From Pseudorhodoferax soli (GTDB lineage: Bacteria > Pseudomonadota > Gammaproteobacteria > Burkholderiales > Burkholderiaceae_C), in the NCBI RefSeq assembly GCF_003337555.1, contig NZ_QPJK01000012.1, positions 1 through 64,000 of the forward strand: a stretch of 64,000 nucleotides of DNA, given 5' to 3'. The position numbers were made by a program, and so were the translations under genes. The notes beneath the pieces are model-generated. The model was not told the DNA's origin and did not search any database. It saw only the letters and a list, made by a program, of their open reading frames with translations. Of this stretch, positions 29,988 to 38,777 are shown piece by piece (the first letter of the stretch is position 1; each line of letters begins with the position of its first letter).

Positions 29988-29996
29988 TTATGCACA
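29988..29996 (+). promoter_or_regulatory. DnaA box TTATGCACA
   Basis: A perfect match to the DnaA box consensus TTATNCACA, inside the AT-richer hemE-priA gap. Such 9-mers are rare by chance in DNA of this base composition. Confidence 0.6.
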
Positions 29997-30175
29997 AAAA
30001 CGGTGAAGCGGGGCTGCACAGCTTGCCGCGGCAGGTACCGGGTCGGTGCCGGCGCCGCACGCTTCTAAGTCGTTGATTTTAAACGGCTTCGTGTTTTGCT
30101 TGGTTTGCGGGCAATGGACCGGGACGCCTTGATGGGCAAGGGATTGCGAAAGCCGCGAGCAGGCTATCAACAAAG

Positions 30176-30184
30176 TTATCCACA
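30176..30184 (+). promoter_or_regulatory. DnaA box TTATCCACA
   Basis: A perfect strong-type DnaA box (TTATCCACA), in the context ATCAACAAAG-box-G, a context often seen in bacterial origins. It lies 179 bp after the other box and 96 bp before priA. Confidence 0.65.
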
Positions 30185-30279
30185 GATTCCGGGGATGACT
30201 TTCAAACGACTTCTGAATCAACAACTTAAGGGCATAACCTTGAGTTCACATCAACAACCCCGGGTAGTGCGCGTCTAGC

Positions 30280-32385
30280 ATGCTTTTCACCGTTTCCGTG
30301 GTCGTGCAACTGCCGGCGCACAGCGCGCTGGCCGGCCCGCTGAGCTACAGCAGCGAGCAGGCGCTGGCACCCGGCACGCTGGTGCGCGTGCCGCTGGGGC
30401 GGCGCGAAACCCTCGGTGTGGTCTGGGACGCTGCGCCGCAGCCGGACGGTGCCCAGTTGAAACCCGTGGCCAGCGTGCTCGAAGGCATCGCGCCGCTGGA
30501 CGCGGCATGGCGCCACTTGGTGGGCTTTGCCGCCGGCTACTACCAGCGTGCGCTGGGCGAGGTGGCGCTCGCCGCCCTGCCACCGCAGCTGCGTGAACTG
30601 GACGCTGCGCAATGGCAGCGCCGTCTCCAGCGCAAGAGCCGCAAGGCCGAGGCCGCCACCGAAGCCGAAGCGCCGCCGCCGCAGCCCACCGAAGAACAGA
30701 AGCAGGCCTTGTCGCGCATCCGGTCTGAAGAAGGCCCCTTCCTGCTGTACGGGAGCACCGGCAGCGGCAAGACCGAGGTGTACCTGCGCGCCGTGCAGGA
30801 AGCCCTGGCGGCCGATCCGCACGGGCAGGCCCTGGTCATGGTGCCCGAGATCAACCTCACGCCGCAGCTGGAAGAGCGCTTCGTCGCACGGTTCGCGCCC
30901 GCGTTCGGGCGGCACGCCCTGGTGTCCATGCACAGCGGCATGACGCCCGCGCAGCGCCTGGCCAGCTGGCTGGCGGCCCACCAGGGCAGCGCCCGCATCG
31001 TGCTCGGCACGCGCATGGCGGTGTTCGCCTCGATGCCGGGATTGCGCCTGATCGTCGTCGACGAGGAACACGACCCCAGTTACAAGCAGCAGGAAGGTGC
31101 ACGCTACTCGGCACGCGACCTGGCCATCTACCGCGGCCGGCTCGAGAGCCGGCACAGCGGCCAGCCCTGCCGTGTGCTCCTGGGTTCAGCCACCCCTTCC
31201 CTGGAAAGCTGGCACCACAGCCGCCCGGCGGCCGAAGGCGGCAAGTACCAGCGCCTCGCCATGCCCAGCCGCGTGGGCGCCGGCCGGCTGCCGGCGGTGC
31301 GCCTGGTGGACATGGGCCAGCAGCCGCGCAACACCCAGCTGGCCCCGCAGCTGATGGCCGCCATCGGCGCGCGCATCGCGCGTGGCGAGCAGGCCATGCT
31401 GCTGCTGAACCGGCGCGGCTATGCGCCTGTGCTGGCCTGCGGCAGCTGCGAGTGGAAGAGCGCATGCCCGCACTGCAGCGCTTACCGCGTGTTCCACAAG
31501 ATCGACCGGTCGTTGCGCTGCCACCACTGTGGCTTCGCCGAGCGTGTGCCGCGCGCCTGCCCCGAATGCGGCGACGTGGACCTGGCGCCGGTAGGCCGTG
31601 GCACCGAGCGGCTGGAGGAGCACCTCGCGCAGCTGTTCGAAGGCATCGAACGCCCTGGCGCCGAAGGCGAGGATCGGCGCGTGCGCGTGCTGCGCATCGA
31701 CGCCGACAGCACCCGCCACAAGGGCGCGCTAGAGGAGCAGCTGGCCCAGGTGCATGCCGGCGCTGTCGACGTGCTGGTCGGGACGCAGATGATCGCCAAG
31801 GGCCACGACTTTCGCCGCATCACCCTGGTGGCGGCCGTGAATCCGGACGGCGCGCTGTTCTCCAGCGACTTCCGCGCGCCCGAGCGCCTGTTCGCGCTGC
31901 TCATGCAAGCGGCCGGACGGGCCGGCCGCGACGCCAGCCAGGGTGCGGTGAGCGAGATGTGGATCCAGACCGCCCACCCGCAGCACGCGCTGTTCGCGGC
32001 GCTGCGCCGGCACGACTATCCGGCGTTCGCGAACGACCAGCTGGCAGAGCGCATGCAGGCCTGCATGCCGCCCTTCAGCTTCCAGGCCCTGGTGCGTGCC
32101 GATGCGCGCACGCAGCAGGCCGCCCAGGCGTTTTTGACGCAGGCCGCCAGCACGGCATCGGAGCTGCCGGGCGCCGACCAGATCGTGGTGTACCCGGCCG
32201 TGCCCACCGCGATCCAGCGCGTGGCCAATGTGGAGCGTGCGCAGATGCTGGTGGAAAGCGCCTCGCGCGGCGCGCTGCAGCAGTTCCTCGCGGCCTGGCA
32301 AGCGGTGCTGCACAGCACGCGGCGCGATGGCGGCATCGAAGGCGTGCTGCGCTGGGCCATCGATGTCGATCCGCTGATGGTCTAG
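30280..32385 (+). CDS. priA: Primosomal protein N' (replication restart helicase)
   Basis: This 701-aa 3'-5' DNA helicase reloads the replisome at stalled forks. An N-terminal DNA-binding domain (residues 1-105) is followed by helicase motifs: Walker A GSTGSGKT (158-165), DEEHD (motif II), GSATPS and two zinc-binding clusters CGSCEW...CPHC and CHHCGF...CPEC, then QMIAKGHDF and QAAGRAGR. The ATG at 30280 follows the DnaA-box region. The stop lies in a CTAG shared with the convergent gene. Confidence 0.97.
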   Translation: MLFTVSVVVQLPAHSALAGPLSYSSEQALAPGTLVRVPLGRRETLGVVWDAAPQPDGAQLKPVASVLEGIAPLDAAWRHLVGFAAGYYQRALGEVALAALPPQLRELDAAQWQRRLQRKSRKAEAATEAEAPPPQPTEEQKQALSRIRSEEGPFLLYGSTGSGKTEVYLRAVQEALAADPHGQALVMVPEINLTPQLEERFVARFAPAFGRHALVSMHSGMTPAQRLASWLAAHQGSARIVLGTRMAVFASMPGLRLIVVDEEHDPSYKQQEGARYSARDLAIYRGRLESRHSGQPCRVLLGSATPSLESWHHSRPAAEGGKYQRLAMPSRVGAGRLPAVRLVDMGQQPRNTQLAPQLMAAIGARIARGEQAMLLLNRRGYAPVLACGSCEWKSACPHCSAYRVFHKIDRSLRCHHCGFAERVPRACPECGDVDLAPVGRGTERLEEHLAQLFEGIERPGAEGEDRRVRVLRIDADSTRHKGALEEQLAQVHAGAVDVLVGTQMIAKGHDFRRITLVAAVNPDGALFSSDFRAPERLFALLMQAAGRAGRDASQGAVSEMWIQTAHPQHALFAALRRHDYPAFANDQLAERMQACMPPFSFQALVRADARTQQAAQAFLTQAASTASELPGADQIVVYPAVPTAIQRVANVERAQMLVESASRGALQQFLAAWQAVLHSTRRDGGIEGVLRWAIDVDPLMV

Positions 32386-33644
32386 ACCGTCACGCGGCCG
32401 ATCAGGTCGCGTGCGAAGCGGTTGCGGTTCGCCTCGAACCAGTCGGGCGCGTAACGCGCGGCAATGGTCCGCGCGGCCTCGCCCAGCGCAGGCGCGTGCA
32501 GCAAGCGCCGCAGTGCCTCGCGCGCATTGCATTCGGCCGGATTCCACAGCGCCGCGGCGCCGCATGCGGCCACGCGCTGCGCCACCTTGAGCTTCTCGAA
32601 ATCGGCCGGCAGGATCAACTGTGGCTTGCCGGCCAGCAGGCAATGGCTGACCAGTGCGGTCGAGCCCTGGTTGATGACGGCGTCGGCCGCGGCCAGCACG
32701 CGGCCCAGGTGCAAAGGCTGGCGCAGCACGCGCACCGACGTGTGGCGGTAACGCGCCAGCACCTCGTCCGGCGCGTCGCGCCAGACGCACAGCGTGACCG
32801 CGTCGGACAGTTGCAACTCGTCCAGCAGCGCCGTCGCGCCAGCCCCATTGCGCAGGTGCGCGAACACGCGGCGGCGCTGCCAGCTTTCCGGCCACGGCGC
32901 ATCGACGGTCTCGTGGTGGCTGGCCAAGGGGCCCACCCACAGGCCCTCGTGGCGCGGGCCGTAGGGGTCGGTTTCGGGGATGCACTCGAACACCCGGCGC
33001 GGGTGGCCCAGGATCAGCGGCAGCGAACTGGCGTGCGGGCCACCGAAGCGCTGCCCGACCTGGGCGATGGTCGCTGACAGACGCTCCACGCGCTCCGCCG
33101 TGCGCTGACCCAGCGGCGATGTGGCGCGCACGCCCGCATAGGGCGGGCAATCGGGCGGCGGAGCGTCGAAACCATTGGTCAGCTGGAAGGCGGGCAGGCC
33201 CAGCAGTTGGCTGGTGAGTTGCGCGGCCGGCGCATAGTCCAGCACCACGCATTCGGGTGCCAGCACATCGATGATGCGTGCCCAGCCGTCGACGGCGGCC
33301 AACAACCGGTCGGCATCGCCGAAGCCACTGGCGAGCAGCACATCGGCGAAGGAGTCGGCGCGGAAGTCCGGGCCGAAGGTTTGCTGCTCCAGCACCGGTG
33401 CCTCCTCCCGGCGCTGCGACAGTGCCGCCAGCGCCGGCGCATTGCGCTGGCTGCTCGGCACCACCCAGACCGGCTCGCCGCCTTGCTGTTCCACCATGCG
33501 CGCGACCGCCAACAGCCGCGACAGGCGCCCGAAATTGCGGCCGTGCTCCCAGGCCAGCAGGACACGCGGGCGGCGCCTCTCTGCCACCCAGGAGGGACGT
33601 TTCTGCGCGGTATCGTCCCCACAAAGCGCTGCTGACAAAGCCAT
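32382..33644 (-). CDS. GT-B fold glycosyltransferase (family 1, UDP-glycosyltransferase-like)
   Basis: This 420-aa protein starts after a charged stretch with RVLLAWEHGRNFGRLSRLL, the opening of MGT/UGT-like enzymes. The C-terminal donor-binding region reads VINQGSTALVSHCLLAGKPQ (plus LILPADFEKLKVAQRVAACG), equivalent to the HGG/GxPxxxxP motif, with His replaced by Gln. The acceptor is unknown. ATG at 33644 has GGAG 8 nt upstream. A GTG at 33653 is less likely. It stands alone. Confidence 0.78.
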   Translation of the reverse strand: MALSAALCGDDTAQKRPSWVAERRRPRVLLAWEHGRNFGRLSRLLAVARMVEQQGGEPVWVVPSSQRNAPALAALSQRREEAPVLEQQTFGPDFRADSFADVLLASGFGDADRLLAAVDGWARIIDVLAPECVVLDYAPAAQLTSQLLGLPAFQLTNGFDAPPPDCPPYAGVRATSPLGQRTAERVERLSATIAQVGQRFGGPHASSLPLILGHPRRVFECIPETDPYGPRHEGLWVGPLASHHETVDAPWPESWQRRRVFAHLRNGAGATALLDELQLSDAVTLCVWRDAPDEVLARYRHTSVRVLRQPLHLGRVLAAADAVINQGSTALVSHCLLAGKPQLILPADFEKLKVAQRVAACGAAALWNPAECNAREALRRLLHAPALGEAARTIAARYAPDWFEANRNRFARDLIGRVTV

Positions 33645-33681
33645 GGCATCCACTCCAGTTTCATGTTGTTACATCAAACGG

Positions 33682-33710
33682 AATGTATGCACCGCATGCA
33701 CCATGCACAA
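33682..33710 (-). promoter_or_regulatory. Candidate sigma-70 promoter of the glycosyltransferase gene
   Basis: On the minus strand TTGTGC (33705-33710) and TACATT (33682-33687) are separated by 17 bp and lie about 40 bp upstream of the ATG. The spacer holds short ATGCAC repeats. The match is moderate. Confidence 0.4.
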
Positions 33711-33747
33711 GCCGTGCGCCGGCTTGAAGTGGGGGATGTGTGAACTG

Positions 33748-34539
33748 CTACCCGGCTTGGCCCAAGTCGCGCAGCCAGCCCAGGCCCGCGCTGGTGCCGG
33801 CAGCCGGGCGGTACTCGCATCCGACCCAACCCGTGTAGTCCAGTGCATCCAGCACGCCGAAGAGGTGTGGGTAGTTCAGCTCGCCAGTGTCGGGTTCGTG
33901 GCGCGCCGGCACGCCGGCGATCTGGATGTGGCCGACGTGTCCGGTCGGCAGGTAGCGGCGCAGCTTGGCCTCCAGGTCGCCTTCGACGATCTGGCAGTGG
34001 TACAGGTCCATCTGCACGGCCAGGCCCGCGCCCCCCACCGCCTCCACAACGGCATGCGCCTGGTCCTGGCGCTGCAGGAAGTAGCCCGGCATGTCGCGGC
34101 CGTTGATGGGCTCGATCAGCACCGTGCGGCCGGCCGCGTGCGCCTCGCCGGCGGCCCAGGACAGGTTGGCGCAGTAGGTGTCGTGCATGCGTGCGCGGTC
34201 TGCGTCCGGTGCCACCAGTCCCGCCATCACATGCAGGCGCGGGCATTGCAGCGCCTCGGCATAGGCCAGCGCGCGCGCGAAGCCGCTGCGGAACTCCTGC
34301 TCGCGGCCCGGCAATGCGGCGATGCCGCGTTCGCCCGCCTCGAAGTCGCCGGGCGGCGCGTTGAACAGCACCTGCGACAGGCCGGCCTCCTGCAGCCGGG
34401 CGGCGATCTCGTCGGCCGCGAACGCGTAAGGGAACAGGAACTCGACGCCGCGAAAGCCGTCCCGCGCCGCCGCCGAGAAGCGGTCCAGGAAGTCGTGCTC
34501 GTTGTACATCATGCTGAGGTTGGCGGCGAAGCGGGGCAT
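33748..34539 (-). CDS. hyi: Hydroxypyruvate isomerase (TIM-barrel sugar isomerase family)
   Basis: This 263-aa protein starts [20 protein letters not shown], typical of Hyi/OtnI. Metal-binding motifs are [16 protein letters not shown] (Glu), [14 protein letters not shown] (Asp/His) and GHIQIAG. Hyi interconverts hydroxypyruvate and tartronate semialdehyde, whereas OtnI acts on 2-oxo-tetronate. Sequence alone cannot separate them. ATG at 34539 has GGAG upstream. No glyoxylate or tetronate genes are adjacent. Confidence 0.88.
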   Translation of the reverse strand: MPRFAANLSMMYNEHDFLDRFSAAARDGFRGVEFLFPYAFAADEIAARLQEAGLSQVLFNAPPGDFEAGERGIAALPGREQEFRSGFARALAYAEALQCPRLHVMAGLVAPDADRARMHDTYCANLSWAAGEAHAAGRTVLIEPINGRDMPGYFLQRQDQAHAVVEAVGGAGLAVQMDLYHCQIVEGDLEAKLRRYLPTGHVGHIQIAGVPARHEPDTGELNYPHLFGVLDALDYTGWVGCEYRPAAGTSAGLGWLRDLGQAG

Positions 34540-34689
34540 AGGGGTCTCCAATGGAATTCGTTGCGCGCGTCTTGTACCACCGGCCGGCCCTGGCTTAACA
34601 GCCGCGCCGCCGCGCCGCATAATGCCGCCCCAGGACGGACCGCCCACGGCCACGCGCTGGCGTGTCGACGGGGCCGCCCTGCCGCCGCA

Positions 34690-35061
34690 ATGCAAGAACA
34701 CCGCCCATCGTCCATCCTGTCCGGCCCCTTCGCGGGCCAGCCCAGCCGCCGGCTCCAGCCCCGCAATGCGCTGCGCTGGCCGGTCACCATCCTGGTCTCC
34801 GGCGGCAACGAACGCCGCGGCACGACCGTGGATCTCAGCGCCGAGGGCCTCTCCCTGTCCACCGACCGGCCGATCACGCCGGGCTCGCGCTGCACCTTGC
34901 TGCTGCGCCCCAGGCCCGACGAAGACGGGTTCAAGCTCGAGGTGAAGGCGGTGTACTCGTCCTATACGGCGCCGGGTGACTTCCGCATCGGCATGGCGTT
35001 CCTGCCGCAGGACGCAGAGGGCCGCGACCGGCTGCGCGCCATCGCCACGGCCCGCGCCTGA
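34690..35061 (+). CDS. PilZ-domain protein
   Basis: This 123-aa protein is essentially a single PilZ domain. The c-di-GMP motif is partly visible: [13 protein letters not shown] (residues 20-32) in place of the RxxxR box, and the second-box region [12 protein letters not shown] (48-59) in place of D/NxSxxG. It would act as a small c-di-GMP receptor. The N-terminus is uncertain. It is divergent from hyi and converges on the tctE kinase gene 40 bp away. Confidence 0.72.
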   Translation: MQEHRPSSILSGPFAGQPSRRLQPRNALRWPVTILVSGGNERRGTTVDLSAEGLSLSTDRPITPGSRCTLLLRPRPDEDGFKLEVKAVYSSYTAPGDFRIGMAFLPQDAEGRDRLRAIATARA

Positions 35062-35101
35062 ACCCGCCTGCGGCCCCGGGCCCGGCACCCAGGCTGCATG
35101 T

Positions 35102-36505
35102 CTACGCAGCTGCCTGCGGCAGGCGCACCACGGCGTCGAGGCCCAGCACCTGACCGTCCGCGGCGAGGCGGTTGTCCAGGGCGATCTCGCCATCCAGCGT
35201 CTGCACGATCTCGCGGCAGATCGCCAGGCCGAGTCCCGAACCGCGCGCCACGTCGCCCGCAGCGAAGGGCGTGAACAATCGCTGGCGCAATTCGGCCGAG
35301 ATGCCGGGGCCGCCGTCGACCACACGCAGCAGCGCCGAGCCGGCCTGCGGCCGCACCTGCACCAGCAGTGCAGCCCCGGGCGGGCTCAGCCGGATGGCGT
35401 TGTGCAGCAGGTTGCGCGTGAGTTCCTGCAGCATCCAGCGGTGTGCCCGCACGAGCGTGGGCTCCACCTCGAGCGCGAAATCCAGATCCTTGTCGGCCAG
35501 CAGCGGCGAGACGTCCAGCGCCACATCGCGCACGGCCTCGGCCAGGTCGATGCGCTCGAACTCGGGCCGCTGGCGCAGCTGTTCGACCTTGGCCAGCGAC
35601 AGCATCTGGTTCGCCAGCACGGTGGCGCGCTCCACGGTGGCGCCGATCTCGGCGAGGGCCTGCGGCGCTGGCGCGTCGCCGCGCCGGGCCGACTGCACCT
35701 GGGTCTTGAGCACCGCCAACGGCGTGCGCAGCTGATGGGCCGCATCGCGCACGAAGCGCTTCTGGTGGTCCAGCAGGCGCTGCAGCCGGCCCATGACGTC
35801 GGTCATGGCGTCGAGGAGCGGCGCCAGCTCGCGCGGGGCATCGGGCGCCTGGATCGGCGAGAGGTCGTCGGCCGCGCGCGCCTGGATGGCCTGGCCCAGC
35901 GCCCGCACGGGCCGCGTAGCGCGCTGCACCACGAACACGGTGGCGGCCGCCACTACGGCCAGCAGCAGCAACTGGCGCCAGAGCATGTCCTGCAGCAGCC
36001 GGCGCGCGAGCGATTCACGCAGCTCCAGCGTCTCGGCCACCTGCACCACGGCCATGCCGCGCCCGCGCTCGCTGGCCACGGGCTGCAGCAGCACGGCCAC
36101 GCGCACGGGCAGGTTGCGGAAGCGGTCGTCGTAGAAGTCCACCAGCGCCGCATAGGGCGGGCGCGCCGGCAGTTGGCCGCGCCAGAACGGCAGCTCGGCA
36201 AAGCCGGAAATCATCTCGCCGTCGCGGCGCGAGACGCGGTAGTACATGCGGCTCTGGTTGTCGGCCTCGAAGGCTTCCAGCGCCGAGAACGGCACGGTGG
36301 CGCGCAGTTCGGCCAGATCGTCGTAGCCCTGCACGTCGAGCTGCTCGCCGATGGTCTTGGCCGATGCCAGCAAGGTGCGGTCATAGGCGGTGGTGGCAGC
36401 GGCCAGCGCCTGGCGGTAGACGCTGATGCTGTTGAGCACGATGAACAGCGTCAGCGGCACCAGCAAGCCCAGCAGCAGCCGAAAGCGCAGGGAGGTGCGG
36501 GACAT
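35102..36505 (-). CDS. tctE: TctE-type sensor histidine kinase
   Basis: This 467-aa kinase has a first membrane helix (about 8-28), a TctE-type periplasmic sensor (30-175), a second helix (178-196), HAMP, a HisKA H-box with His257 in [12 protein letters not shown], and HATPase motifs ([25 protein letters not shown]). It pairs with the response-regulator gene, overlapping its stop by 1 bp (TGATG). With tctCBA divergent, it probably senses tricarboxylates or a related acid. Confidence 0.92.
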   Translation of the reverse strand: MSRTSLRFRLLLGLLVPLTLFIVLNSISVYRQALAAATTAYDRTLLASAKTIGEQLDVQGYDDLAELRATVPFSALEAFEADNQSRMYYRVSRRDGEMISGFAELPFWRGQLPARPPYAALVDFYDDRFRNLPVRVAVLLQPVASERGRGMAVVQVAETLELRESLARRLLQDMLWRQLLLLAVVAAATVFVVQRATRPVRALGQAIQARAADDLSPIQAPDAPRELAPLLDAMTDVMGRLQRLLDHQKRFVRDAAHQLRTPLAVLKTQVQSARRGDAPAPQALAEIGATVERATVLANQMLSLAKVEQLRQRPEFERIDLAEAVRDVALDVSPLLADKDLDFALEVEPTLVRAHRWMLQELTRNLLHNAIRLSPPGAALLVQVRPQAGSALLRVVDGGPGISAELRQRLFTPFAAGDVARGSGLGLAICREIVQTLDGEIALDNRLAADGQVLGLDAVVRLPQAAA

Positions 36506-37170
36506 CAATCGGGCTTGAGCAGATAGCCCAGGCCGCGCAGCGTGACCAGGTTCGCACCGCTGCCGGCCAGCTTCTTGCGCAGCCGGTAGGCCACCACCTC
36601 GATGGCCTCGGCCTGCACCTCGGCTTCGCCCGGGAACACCAGTGCTAACAGCCGCTCCTTGGCCACGGCATGGCCGGGCCGGGCCATCAGCGCGCGCAGC
36701 AACGCGGCCTCGCGGGGGGTGAGTTCCAGCACCTCGCCGCGCAGGTAGACCGCGCCGCTGGCCGGGTCCAGCCGCAACGCGCCGACCTCGGGCACGGGAT
36801 CGTCCACACCGCCCAGACGGCGGCGCAGCGCGCGCAGCCGCGCTTCCAGTTCGTCCAGGTCGAAGGGCTTGGGCAGGTAGTCGTCGGCTCCGGCATTCAG
36901 GCCCAGCACCCGGTCGCCCACGGTGCCGCGCGCGGTCAGCAGCAGCACGGGCGTGCGCAGGCCGGCGGCGCGCGCGTCGGCCAGCACCTGCAGGCCGTCC
37001 CGGCCGGGCAGGCTCAGGTCCAGCGCCACCACGTCGGGGGCCAATGCCTGCCATTGCGCCAGGGCCGCGGCACCGTCGCCGCAGACGCGCACGTCGATCT
37101 GCCTGCGGCCCAGCGCACGCTGCAGCGTGGCCTGCATCGCGGGATCGTCTTCGACGAGCAGCAGCTTCAT
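36505..37170 (-). CDS. tctD: TctD-type response regulator (OmpR family)
   Basis: This 221-aa protein has a receiver domain (residues 1-112) with Asp8/Asp9, phospho-acceptor Asp51 in VVALDLSLPG, and Lys in YLPKPFD, then an OmpR winged helix (about 125-220) with ELTPREAALLRAL and VEVVAYRLRKKL-type recognition helix. It is encoded just before its kinase and divergently from tctC, the usual TctD/TctE layout. It is expected to activate tctCBA. Confidence 0.92.
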   Translation of the reverse strand: MKLLLVEDDPAMQATLQRALGRRQIDVRVCGDGAAALAQWQALAPDVVALDLSLPGRDGLQVLADARAAGLRTPVLLLTARGTVGDRVLGLNAGADDYLPKPFDLDELEARLRALRRRLGGVDDPVPEVGALRLDPASGAVYLRGEVLELTPREAALLRALMARPGHAVAKERLLALVFPGEAEVQAEAIEVVAYRLRKKLAGSGANLVTLRGLGYLLKPD

Positions 37171-37237
37171 GGTTCTCGGTGTTTACCCCAGGCTGGCGGA
37201 CAGCCAACTGACAGGAGGGCGGCGCATCATAGCCACG

Positions 37238-37255
37238 CCGTCAGGCTCCCGTCAG
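37238..37255 (+). promoter_or_regulatory. Candidate TctD-binding direct repeat
   Basis: CCGTCAG occurs at 37238-37244 and 37249-37255, an 11-bp period typical of OmpR-family operators. A related inverted element (CTGACAGG, 37208-37215) lies just upstream. All are in the tctD-tctC divergent promoter region. Confidence 0.45.
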
Positions 37256-37300
37256 CCCATGGCGAAGCCGCTTATTTCACACACACCAGGAGACGCAAGC

Positions 37301-38260
37301 ATGCGCCGCGACACCTTCCTCAAGTCCCTCGCAGCCCTCGCCGCCACGGGCGCCCTGCCCCTGCACGCGCTGGCCGCGCCCAACGTCAAGATGCTGATCC
37401 CCGCGAACCCGGGCGGCGGCTGGGACATCACCGGCCGCGCGCTCGGCAAGGCGCTGATGGATTCCAAGGCCGCAGACACGGTGAGCTTCGACAACAAGGG
37501 CGGCGCGGCCGGCGCGCTGGGCCTGGCCCAGTTCGTCAACGGCTCCAAGAACGACGCCAACGCGCTGATGGTCATGGGCGCCGTGATGCTGGGCGGCATC
37601 ATCACCGGCAAGCCGCCGGTGAACCTGTCGCAGGCCACGCCGATCGCGCGCCTGATCAGCGAATACAACGTGTTCGTGCTGCCGGCCAACTCGCCGTTCA
37701 AGACCATGGCCGACGTGGTCGCGCAGCTCAAGAAGGACCCCGGCAGCGTCAAGTGGGGCGGCGGTTCGCGCGGTGCCACCGAGCACATCGCCGCAGCCAT
37801 GATCGCCAGCCGCGTCGGCGTCGACCCGTCCAAGATCAACTACGTGGCCTTCCGTGGCGGCGGCGAGGCCACGGCAGCCATCCTCGGCGGCAACGTGACC
37901 ATCGGCGGCAGCGGCATGAGCGAGTTCGCGCCCTACATCGCCGACGGCAAGATGCGCGCGATCGGCGTCACCTCCGAGCAGCGCCTGCCGGGCGTCAACG
38001 TGCCCACGCTGAAGGAGCAGGGCATCGATGTGGTGATCGGCAACTGGCGCGGCGTCTACGGCGCGCCTGGGCTCACGGCGCCGCAGCGCAAGGCGCTGAC
38101 CGACATGGTGCTGGCCGCGGTCAAGAGCGCCTCGTGGCAGGAGTCGGTCAAGAAGAACGACTGGACGCCGGCGGTGCTCACCGGCCCGGAGTTCGACAAG
38201 TTCGTGGACGACGAGTTCGCCTCGCTGCGCGCCATCATGGCCAAGTCGGGCATGGTCTGA
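37301..38260 (+). CDS. tctC: Periplasmic tricarboxylate-binding receptor (Bug/TctC family)
   Basis: This 319-aa protein has a twin-arginine-like N-terminus (MRRDTFLKSLAALAATGALP) ending in a signal peptidase site near residue 26 (LAA|PNVK). The TctC fold is shown by IPANPGGGWDITGRALGKAL, FDNKGGAAGALGLAQFV and VKWGGGSRGATEHIAA. It is the first gene of tctCBA and would hand substrate to TctAB. The real ligand is unknown, because Bug receptors bind a wide range of acids. Confidence 0.94.
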   Translation: MRRDTFLKSLAALAATGALPLHALAAPNVKMLIPANPGGGWDITGRALGKALMDSKAADTVSFDNKGGAAGALGLAQFVNGSKNDANALMVMGAVMLGGIITGKPPVNLSQATPIARLISEYNVFVLPANSPFKTMADVVAQLKKDPGSVKWGGGSRGATEHIAAAMIASRVGVDPSKINYVAFRGGGEATAAILGGNVTIGGSGMSEFAPYIADGKMRAIGVTSEQRLPGVNVPTLKEQGIDVVIGNWRGVYGAPGLTAPQRKALTDMVLAAVKSASWQESVKKNDWTPAVLTGPEFDKFVDDEFASLRAIMAKSGMV

Positions 38261-38263
38261 GCC

Positions 38264-38776
38264 ATGTCTCCAAGCGATCAACGCGGCCCGCAAACGCTGG
38301 TCGCCCTGGGCGTGCTGCTCACCGGCCTGGCCATGGGCTGGGGCGCGCTGGGCATCTCGTCCGACGCCGGCTACGGCGGCGTGGGCCCCAACTTCCTGCC
38401 CATGCTGTGCGCGGGCGCGCTGACGCTGTGCGGCGCATTCCTGCTCTGGGAGGCGCGCAGCGGCGGCTTCCGCGACATGGGGGACGAAGCCGATCTGCCG
38501 CCGCCCAACTGGAGCGGCCTGGTCTGGGTCTCGGCCGGCCTCCTGCTCAACGCCGCGCTGATCGAGCACCTGGGCTTCATCCTGGGCTGCACGCTGTGCT
38601 ATGTGCTGGCCGTGCAAGGCCTGCGCCGCGCGGCCGGCCAGCCCGTCGCGGGCAGCGCCCGCACCTGGACGACGGACCTCGTCACCGGGCTGCTGATCTC
38701 CGCGCCCGTGTACTGGATGTTCACCAAGTTCCTGGCCATCAACCTGCCGGGCCTGACGCAAACCGGGTGGCTCTGA
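38264..38776 (+). CDS. tctB: TctB-family small permease subunit
   Basis: This 170-aa protein has four predicted membrane helices (near residues 8-27, 38-61, 83-115 with a break, and 134-155), the normal plan of TctB. It starts 3 bp after the tctC stop and is followed 1 bp later by tctA. TctB is poorly conserved in sequence, so the call depends on topology and neighbours. Confidence 0.9.
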   Translation: MSPSDQRGPQTLVALGVLLTGLAMGWGALGISSDAGYGGVGPNFLPMLCAGALTLCGAFLLWEARSGGFRDMGDEADLPPPNWSGLVWVSAGLLLNAALIEHLGFILGCTLCYVLAVQGLRRAAGQPVAGSARTWTTDLVTGLLISAPVYWMFTKFLAINLPGLTQTGWL

Positions 38777-38777
38777 C

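Larger units (their letters stand above)
29928..30279. promoter_or_regulatory. AT-richer hemE-priA intergenic region with two DnaA boxes
   Basis: This 352-bp gap is the longest in the window and is clearly richer in A+T than its surroundings, with runs such as TGATTTTAAACGG and GACTTTCAAACGACTTC. It contains two DnaA-box matches in the same orientation. A weak promoter for priA may also lie here. No convincing gene or tRNA is seen in it. Confidence 0.6.

Noticed and set aside
29928-30279. Chromosomal replication origin
   Set aside because: Only two DnaA boxes are seen, and no dnaA, dnaN, rpmH or parAB genes flank it. Kept as a DnaA-binding candidate only.
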